Positions 57,478-64,000 of a DNA stretch of 64,000 nt are shown here, one piece after another (positions within the stretch are counted from its first letter, which is position 1; each line of letters opens with the position of its first letter). The DNA is taken from assembly GCA_023627715.1 (NCBI GenBank), contig JAMAHW010000130.1, forward strand, positions 1 to 64,000. Direction: 5' to 3'. The position numbers were made by a program, and so were the translations under genes. The notes below the pieces were generated by a model that was not told the DNA's origin, made no database searches, and saw only the letters and a program-made list of their open reading frames with translations. This DNA is from Periconia sp. R9002. Its lineage: Eukaryota > Ascomycota > Dothideomycetes > Pleosporales > Periconiaceae.

Positions 57478-58566
57478 ATGTCTGAGGGCGTCGCCCAGCT
57501 GAAGCATGAAGTACTTACTTGACCCTCCTCCTTATCCTTTGACGTGAACTGACTTGCTGCTCCGTTAGGGCTCGCAGCGACAGGTAGCCGTTGCCGGCGC
57601 CATTGCCGGTCTCGTGTCACGGTATGCCATTTTCCAAACTTCTACAAACCTTCCTCATGAGCCTGGAACTGACTATATCTTCTTAGCTTTGTCATTGCGC
57701 CCCTCGACGTCATCAAAATCCGCCTTCAGCTTCAAATCCACTCCCTCTCCGATCCTCTCAGTCATAGAGGTGTCAATGGCCCCGTCTATAAAGGAACCTT
57801 GGGTACTTTGAAGCATATTTTGCGCGAGGAAGGCCTCACAGGATTATGGAAGGGCAATATACCCGCCGAGGCCATGTACCTGGCATACGGCAGTGCGCAG
57901 TTCTCCGCTTATACATACATATCCCATTTGCTCGAGACTATCCCGGCCCCGTACGCACTTCCCAATACCGCCGTCTCTTTTGTCAGCGGCGCAGCAGCCG
58001 GTGCTGCGGCGACCACTGCCACATACCCCCTTGATCTCCTCCGTACACGCTTCGCTGCGCAGGGGACTGATCGCGTCTACACATCCCTCTTGGAATCTGT
58101 TCGTCACATTGCGAAACATGAAGGACCCACTGGCTTCTTCCGAGGTTTGAGCGCTGGTGTTAGTCAAATCGTCCCATACATGGGCCTGTTTTTCGCAAGT
58201 TACGAAACATTGAAGCCCATCACGGCAAATTCACTTGTACCCCTCCCGTTTGGCACCTCGGATGCTGCCGCTGGTATTCTCGCAAGCGTATTGTCCAAAT
58301 CCGCGGTATACCCTCTGGATACGATACGGAAGCGTTTGCAAGTCCAAGGGCCCATGCGATCAAGATATGTTCATCGGAACATACCCATGTATACCGGCGT
58401 GGTAAGCACATTATCCCACATATGGAAGCATGAAGGCAGGCGAGGAATGTACCGCGGGTTAACAGTGAGTCTGCTCAAGGCGGCTCCGGCAAGCGCGGTG
58501 ACGGTGTGGACATATGAGAGGGCAATGGGCGCGTTGCTTGCCCTGGACGAGACGATGGCAGAATGA
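57478..58566 (+). CDS. TPC1: Mitochondrial thiamine pyrophosphate carrier
   Basis: Inner-membrane carrier (SLC25 family) of the Tpc1 type, which brings thiamine pyrophosphate into mitochondria. Exons 57478-57510, 57569-57621 and 57687-58566 give 321 residues. Three tandem carrier repeats each have the signature: [25 protein letters not shown] and [13 protein letters not shown], with the matching (E)GxxGxxxG halves [16 protein letters not shown] and RRGMYRGL. N-terminus [30 protein letters not shown], with introns after codon 11 and inside an Arg codon. Other carriers of similar size (for example CoA carriers) are possible, but the repeats and N-terminus fit Tpc1 best. Confidence 0.9.
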
Positions 58567-59424
58567 CGCCGAGATGTCGTGCATGCTCCATGTATTGACT
58601 TTGTACATAAAGGGTGTGGTTGTATGATTACGGTGTAATTGATCGCCGCCCCACATCCGAAAAGGCAGTTTTCACGAGCCGACGGCAGAGGGTGAATGAA
58701 GGGTGCCTACCTCTGTACATAGTGGTACATGTGTATGCGTGTGCGTGACCAATGTTGACATTGGAATTGCTCCCAGAAATGCGCAGGTCGGCGTCCACTA
58801 TCCTGTACATCTGCATATGAAACATACGTGACCAATCTACATGGCATTGGAGGCAGCTATTCTGGATGCGTGCAGTGGGACCAGGACCAGTCAGATGGTG
58901 GTGCTCTACCGCCACCAACTCCCGATGCGGCGCAAACGATGTCCATCCTTTCTGCAAACGCAGCATGAGCACACGCTCTGGGCCTCCCAAGAATGGACGG
59001 GAAGCCTTCGGGACGGAATGGGCCGTGAGGATCTGACGGGATCACGACAGAGGTTCGTGGGTGGAGGGAAGTTGGGAGAAGGATCAATGGATGGTGGTGG
59101 TGGTGTGGTGGTGGTGTGGTTTGGTTCCCGTTCCCACGCCATGCTACTGTAGCTAGCTAGCTAGGTGTTAGCATGCACTATGCGGGCAAAGCTCAGACGG
59201 CCCACACAAGTCAAGTCAAGCTTCCCTGGGATTCATGCCGGTCCGCTTTCGCTGCTTTTTCATTTCCGTTTGCCTTTTTTTCTTTTCTTTTGGAGAATTG
59301 TTTTATTTTCCAAACTCTCCAGTTCGACGGCCGTTGACCATTTCGTTGCTCGTTTTCCTTTTCCCCGGGTGCCCCAAACTCTCCCGCCACCAGCAGACCC
59401 AGGAACGAGGCCCCGCCGCCATCC
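58567..59424. other. Intergenic region TPC1-TPA1
   Basis: No gene seen. A GGT/GTG-rich microsatellite lies at 59092-59122, and the TPA1 promoter has a strong CT-rich tract (about 59250-59400), typical of well-expressed fungal genes. Confidence 0.55.
59092..59122 (+). repeat. GGT/GTG microsatellite
   Basis: Imperfect run of GGT and GTG triplets. Confidence 0.85.
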
Positions 59425-61482
59425 ATGAAGCGCAAGAGTGAGACACCTGCCAATGGCAAGGCCAAAAAGCGCGCCATTTCGGATGAGGAAGCGCGCGACA
59501 AGTTCCGCAATGGTTTATTCGACACCAAAGTCCTCGAGGAATATACAAACTACTATGCTACCTCCCAGCCGTACGTCCATGTTCCATTCTACCATGACCT
59601 TTGCGCCCTCGAGCTCACCTCCCCCATAGCTACAAGCACGCCGTAATCCAGAACCTCGTGGACGATGCACTTCTTCGCAATGTGCGCAACGAAATTCGCG
59701 AGCATATTTCCTTTACTCCCAAAGAGACCGATATTTACAAAATCCACCAGTCTGGCGACCTTGCCAACCTTGATGGTCTCGATGATTCCGCTCTCAAACG
59801 CCTTCCGTCCCTCTTGACTCTCCGCGATGCCCTTTACTCTTCCGCCTTTCGCAAATATCTCTCTTCTATAACCGGATCCGGTCCATTGAGTGGACTGAAA
59901 ACTGACATGGCAGTGGTGAGCTCGCAGAGGCTTTTCCCGGTTTTTGTTAAGTTTATGCTAACGTACTTAGAACGTGTACACACCGGGCTGTCATCTTTTA
60001 TGCCATGATGACGTGATTGGAAGTCGCAGAGTGAGCTGGATTCTTTACCTACTGGATCCTGACCGTCCATGGAAACCAGAGTGGGGAGGTGCATTGCGAC
60101 TCTATCCTACCCGTAACCTGAAGATCGAATCCGGAGAGGAAGTCAAGGTCCCCCAGCCCGACTACTCAGTGTTGATACCACCTGCTTGGAACCAACTGTC
60201 CTTTTTTACAGTCCAGCCTGGAGAGAGTTTCCATGATGTCGAAGAAGTGTACCGCCGCGCGGCCGAAGAGATGGAAGAGGATGACGGAGGCCGGATTCGC
60301 ATGGCTATCAGCGGCTGGTTCCACATCCCACAGCAAGGCGAAGACGGCTACGAAGAAGGATTGGAAGAAAAACTCGCAGAAAAGAGTTCCCTCGCCCAGC
60401 TCCAAGGGGGCAAAGCCGACGTTTTCGACGAACCGCAATCGCATTGGGTCGAGAACCCACATTGGGAGGAGCAGGCCAAGGCCGAAGACGATGAAATGAC
60501 TGCCGACGAAATGGATTTCCTCATCAAGTACATGAACCCCAACTACCTCCTCCCAGACACCGTCGAAGAGCTCTCCAAGATGTTCTCGGACGAATCCTCG
60601 TTGCGCCTCGCCGAATTCCTCTCCCCCAAGTTCTGCGCACGGCTCCGCGAGTACCTCGAATCCAAAGACCACGAAGCCGACCCTCACCTCCCTCCGAACC
60701 CGCTCCACAAAGACCAATCCGAGGTCGGCGTCGCACGGCCACCTCACAAGCACCGCTTCCTCTACCGCAAAGCCGTGCAGCCGATCCAAGCCACGTACCC
60801 CGACAGCGCGACCCTAACACCGTACGACGACCTCGTCGACATCTTGTTCCCCCACCCCGCCTTCACCAAGTGGATCTCGCTCGTGACGGGCATCACGCTT
60901 ACCAAGAGCAACACCTACGCCCGGCGGTTCCGACGCGGCATGGACTACACCCTTGCGACGGCGTACGAAGAAGAAGACCCGCAGCTCGAGATCTGCCTCG
61001 GCATCACGCCCTCCAAGGGCTGGGGCGACGAAGAAGAGGACGGAGAAGAACCCCCGCAAAACACCTCCTCCTCCAGCAGCAGCACCAAACCCAACGGCAA
61101 AACCGCACCACCCAAACCAGAAGAAGAAGTCGGCGGCTACGAAATGTACATGGCCGGCGAAGAAGACGCCGAAGACACCCCCCACCAACCCTCCACTACT
61201 ACCGCCCCAACCAACACGGGCGCAGGCCAGCGCCGCAAAGCCAAAGTCGACCCCGCAGTCTACAAATCCGCCGGCGACGACGAAGACGACGGGATCCTGT
61301 TCTCGCAGCCTGCGGCGTGGAATAATCTCGCCATTGTGCTGAGGGATCGCGGCGTGTTGAGGTTTACCAAGTATGTTAGTAAGGCGGCGAGGGGCGATCG
61401 CTGGGATGTGTGTGGCGAGTATGGGGTTGAGTTTGGGGAGGATGAGGATGAGGAGGAGGAGGGGGAGGGGGAGGGGAAGTAG
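59425..61482 (+). CDS. TPA1: Prolyl 3,4-dihydroxylase Tpa1/Ofd1
   Basis: Fe(II)/2-oxoglutarate oxygenase that hydroxylates a proline of ribosomal protein uS12 and affects translation termination; Ofd1 also controls sterol regulators under hypoxia. Exons 59425-59570, 59630-59915 and 59971-61482 give 647 residues. The N-terminus is basic (KRKSETPANGKAKKRA, a possible nuclear signal). Catalytic domain: GCHLLCHDDVIGSRRVSWIL gives ligands His156 and Asp158, the distal His is about 232 in ESFHDVEEV, and the 2OG-binding Arg lies in RIRMAISGWFH. The second, non-catalytic double-stranded helix domain follows (NYLLPDTVEELSKMF; FLSPKFCARLREYL), interrupted by a Ser/Thr/Asn/Pro linker. The extreme C-terminus is very acidic. 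Long minus-strand frames over the gene (60166-60789, 60814-61188) are shadows. Confidence 0.94.
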
Positions 61483-61881
61483 GATTGGGGAGGGATGGTG
61501 AGGGGAGGTGAGATGGGTTTTTTGGGTTGAAAGGGAGGGAGAAGATGGGTTGTTCTTTTCTGTTCCTTTCTGATTTCTTCTTCTTTCTTCTATTTGGTTT
61601 GCGTCGGATGTTCTTTTGGTTCGTTTCTATGTGTGAGGGTGTGTGAGAGTGGGGTTTAATGTCTGCATTGCGTGGGTTGTGCCACCGATCATGAGTTATT
61701 ATGTATGATGGATGAGATGACGGATTGCATTCACGATATGCCTGACGATACACATATTTCCAATCTTACATCGTGACCCCTTTCTCGTCCCCCGTGCGTT
61801 CTCTTCTATGTGATCGAGCCGTCTCGACAAGCATAGCAAACAAACACATACACTTCACTCCACTACACACCCCCGCACACG
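61483..61881. other. Convergent 3' region TPA1/NUFIP-like
   Basis: Two 3' flanks, T-rich and G-rich; nothing else seen. A 125-codon minus frame here is Pro/Ser/His low-complexity and not supported. Confidence 0.55.
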
Positions 61882-63534
61882 TCAACCCAAAAACCCGTTC
61901 CGCCCAAGAAACTTAATAGCATCCAGCGCCAAGCGATCCCGCTTCTCCAATTCCTGCTCCACCATCCTCTCATACAGTCCCACCATCTTCGGCTGCGGCG
62001 ACGTGTGCGGGTACCTGCAGTGCTTCCCGTACTTGCACGTTCCTCTCTCCTTCCACTGCGGACACACGTCGATGATTTTCTCTTTCTTTGGTTGGGGAGG
62101 AGGGGCGGCGCGGGGGGCTGGCGGGATCGGTGGGGGAGCGGGAGCCTCGACGGGGACTTTGGAGGATATAGGGGTAGGGGGTTCGTCGCCATCGTCCGAG
62201 TCGGAATCGGAGTCTGAGTCTGAGGAGAGAATGGAGGAGTCAGATAGGACTGAGCTTTCTTCGGCGTCGGTGTCAGTTTCGTAGCCGAGTCCGAGGTCGA
62301 CTTTTGGGGGTTGTTGTTCCGGGAGGGAAGATGAGGGGGGTTCTTTTTCTTTGGGTTTGATGCTGTTGTGCACCTTTTGTCGTAGATCAGCGAGATCTTT
62401 GTCTGGGTTTTTACGTCGGTTTTCTGTATCTTGTTTAACGTGTTTCTCTCTTTGTGGTTGCTTTTCGATCGGAGTCTCCCGCGCCGTCTTTGGTTTACCC
62501 GATATCCGTCGTAGAAACTCCAACTCGCGTGCTCTTTTCTCCGCAGCTTCTTGCGCCTTTTCCACGATACGTTGATGGGTTGGGAAGTTCTTCCTTCGGT
62601 CTTTCCTCCACGCCGCAACTTCTGCTGGCGTTTGTAATGAGATCATTTCTCCCTCGTGCTCGAAGACGATGCCGTTCTTGAACTTCACGTTCGAAGCCCA
62701 CGCTTCTTCTTCGTCGATTTCCTCCTCAGTATCACTCCCCTCCCCATCATCTACAATCTGCTGTTGCGTGAGTCCCAAGTTTATCTTTCGTCTTTTGGGA
62801 TCACTTTGGCCGTCTTCTCGTCGATGTGAAGGTGTTTGTGGTTTTGGAGGTATAGGCATAGAAAATCCAAAGCTTGGTACAGCTGGGGCCGCTTTTGCTT
62901 TGGCTCTTGGTGGTTTCTGACTTCCTGATTGATTGTTGTGGGTAGGTTTGTCCCTTGAATCCGACTGCCATTTCATGGCTCTTTCATTCCTGCGTGCTTT
63001 ACATGCCCCTTGGCCGGGCGGTGAGTGATTGCTCTGCGGTAATGGCGCATTCTGAGACAGTCTTGGGTTTGGATTTGTTCCTGCCATATGGCTTGCAAAA
63101 GCATTCATTGATTGCATTCCAGCCGGGGTTGCCATAAAAGACATTGCCTGAACGAAGGCGTTTGGATCGGCGGGAGGGTTCGGAATGAAGGGAGTGTTAT
63201 GCGGAACGGCAGAGGTATGGAAATTATTCGATGATGATTGAGTTTGTGAGAAAGACTGCTGGCGAGGCCCGTCCGGGGTGGTAGCGTGCGTTTGTCGCTG
63301 ATTCTGCCATCCTCCTCCCCTGTTACCACCTCGATTGTGTGTGTTTCCTCGGCCTTGCCCGCCCCTGGATACGCCTCCAAAATCACCTCGACCCCTTCCT
63401 ACGCCTCCTCTTCCCCGGCCTCGATCCCCTCGTCCACCACGACCTCCTCTTTGGCTGTTGTATGTATCGTGCGCATCGTTGGAGGGTGCTTTCGGGGGTG
63501 GCGGAGGCGGCGGTGGAAATCGGAAAGAGCTCAT
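61882..63534 (-). CDS. NUFIP1-domain CCCH zinc-finger protein
   Basis: Probable box C/D snoRNP assembly factor related to NUFIP1/Rsa1, nuclear. A single exon gives 550 residues. The N-terminus is MSSFRFPPPPPPPP followed by an RGG-rich region (about 28-75), which may bind RNA. The NUFIP1 conserved domain sits at about 285-335: EAWASNVKFKNGIVFEHEGEM, SLQTPAEVAAWRKDRRKNFP. A Lys-rich linker, a Ser/Asp acidic tract (SDSDSDSDSDDGDE) and a Pro-rich stretch precede a CCCH finger with Cys-x8-Cys-x5-Cys-x3-His spacing (CPQWKERGTC...HCRYPH). The C-terminus has KFLGRNGFLG. It shares a 339-bp divergent promoter with RPC25; both serve RNA production. Confidence 0.9.
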   Translation of the reverse strand: MSSFRFPPPPPPPPKAPSNDAHDTYNSQRGGRGGRGDRGRGRGGVGRGRGDFGGVSRGGQGRGNTHNRGGNRGGGWQNQRQTHATTPDGPRQQSFSQTQSSSNNFHTSAVPHNTPFIPNPPADPNAFVQAMSFMATPAGMQSMNAFASHMAGTNPNPRLSQNAPLPQSNHSPPGQGACKARRNERAMKWQSDSRDKPTHNNQSGSQKPPRAKAKAAPAVPSFGFSMPIPPKPQTPSHRREDGQSDPKRRKINLGLTQQQIVDDGEGSDTEEEIDEEEAWASNVKFKNGIVFEHEGEMISLQTPAEVAAWRKDRRKNFPTHQRIVEKAQEAAEKRARELEFLRRISGKPKTARETPIEKQPQREKHVKQDTENRRKNPDKDLADLRQKVHNSIKPKEKEPPSSSLPEQQPPKVDLGLGYETDTDAEESSVLSDSSILSSDSDSDSDSDDGDEPPTPISSKVPVEAPAPPPIPPAPRAAPPPQPKKEKIIDVCPQWKERGTCKYGKHCRYPHTSPQPKMVGLYERMVEQELEKRDRLALDAIKFLGRNGFLG

Positions 63535-63873
63535 GGTGGCTGTGTCTCAACTTTTCTCAATCATGAAATTATCGATCTGTACATAATTGGTATACTTTAT
63601 CGTGAGATTATCGCCGGCCTGCGGAAGAGAAAACCGATGGTTTGCAGCATTCAAATGTGATGTCAAAGCTCGGGGAAGCTCTGAAAAAAATAAGGTTATC
63701 GATAAGACAAGGTGCTTTAGCGCGACGACATAAATCTGACCAATGACGAGGGGACGACTCTGACCTTAAGCATGACTTTTCAATCCGGTCACTCACTTAC
63801 CATATCGCCAGGACAGCGGACTAACAGCCCCTCTAGTTTTCTATTCGAGCATGAATCTTGATGTCCCTTGGTC
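63535..63873. other. Divergent promoter NUFIP-like/RPC25
   Basis: A 339-bp region between two start codons; no clear TATA box. Confidence 0.5.
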
Positions 63874-64000
63874 ATGTTTATTCTCGTGCGTTTTCTCGCG
63901 TATTTGAGACTAGGCACAGTCACTAACCATCGGCTTTACAGACGACGATTGAAGATCTAATTCAGATCACGCCGCAGGAATTTGGAAAGCCCAGCGTGCA
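63874..64000 (+). CDS. RPC25: RNA polymerase III subunit Rpc25 (5' part)
   Basis: Orthologue of yeast Rpc25/human RPC8, which forms the Pol III stalk with Rpc17 and acts in initiation on tRNA and 5S genes. Exon 1, 63874-63885, codes MFIL. The intron 63886-63941 has donor GTGCGT, a CTAAC branch and an acceptor TTTACAG. Exon 2 starts at 63942 and codes TTIEDLIQITPQEFGKPSV up to the window edge. This matches the conserved start of the family. The rest lies beyond the window. Two upstream ATGs (63851, 63861) are not in the conserved reading. Confidence 0.85.

Noticed and set aside
60166..61188. Long minus-strand open frames over TPA1
   Set aside because: Shadows of an acidic, GC-biased coding exon; Val/Phe/Gly-rich translations without motifs.
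1..64000. CRISPR arrays, prophage, rRNA or biosynthetic megasynthase genes
   Set aside because: None seen; the window is ordinary fungal nuclear DNA and no PKS/NRPS-type or spacer-repeat pattern occurs.

Overview
The window is nuclear DNA of a filamentous ascomycete (Pezizomycotina). The genes are interrupted by short introns (about 45-75 nt, one of 185 nt) with GTANGT-type donors, CTAAC-like branch points and CAG/TAG acceptors. A CFEM-domain Pth11-type receptor, which is a Pezizomycotina family, is present, and the housekeeping genes read best as fungal orthologues. A Dothideomycete would fit, but that is only an impression. No bacterial, viral, rRNA or tRNA gene was seen.

I support 23 protein-coding genes (one cut by the right edge), most of them with exon-intron structures worked out by hand. 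Left part (1-18.5 kb): RPB4 (-), the LIM-RhoGAP LRG1 (+), a TauD-type dioxygenase (+), a short-chain dehydrogenase (+), OGG1 (-), the U2AF large subunit (+) and a secreted SurE-like phosphatase (+). Middle (18.5-33.5 kb) is gene-poor: a CFEM-GPCR (+) and two related zinc-finger genes (+,+), separated by 2-4.5 kb stretches without a supportable gene, one of which holds a possible decayed gene. From 33.5 to 44 kb it is dense and housekeeping: a vezatin-like membrane protein (-), a conserved helical protein of unknown function (+), EMC6 (+), PCNA (+), pyridoxal kinase BUD16 (+) and dUTPase (-). From 44 to 55.7 kb it is accessory-like: a hexose transporter (+), a small inverted-repeat transposable element, two adjacent long fold-back palindromes, an F-box-like gene (+) and several kinds of diverged repeats. 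The right end (55.7-64 kb) is dense again: gamma-butyrobetaine dioxygenase-like (-), mitochondrial carrier TPC1 (+), the prolyl hydroxylase TPA1/OFD1 (+), a NUFIP1/CCCH protein (-) and the first two exons of RNA polymerase III subunit RPC25 (+).

How the genes fit together: most are independent housekeeping genes sharing short promoters (OGG1/U2AF, GBBH/TPC1, NUFIP/RPC25 are divergent pairs; SDR/OGG1, BUD16/DUT1, TPA1/NUFIP are convergent pairs). PCNA, BUD16 and DUT1 within 4 kb all bear on thymidylate supply and replication fidelity, with OGG1 in the same window. The most unusual DNA lies at 48.4-55.6 kb. It has a MITE copy, tandem fold-backs whose arms differ mostly by transitions, a 36-bp inverted repeat bracketing about 5.9 kb, an 85-bp direct repeat and a series of spaced short repeats. 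I did not find a clearly new multi-gene system; this repeat-laden segment and the paired zinc-finger family are the best candidates for something undescribed.
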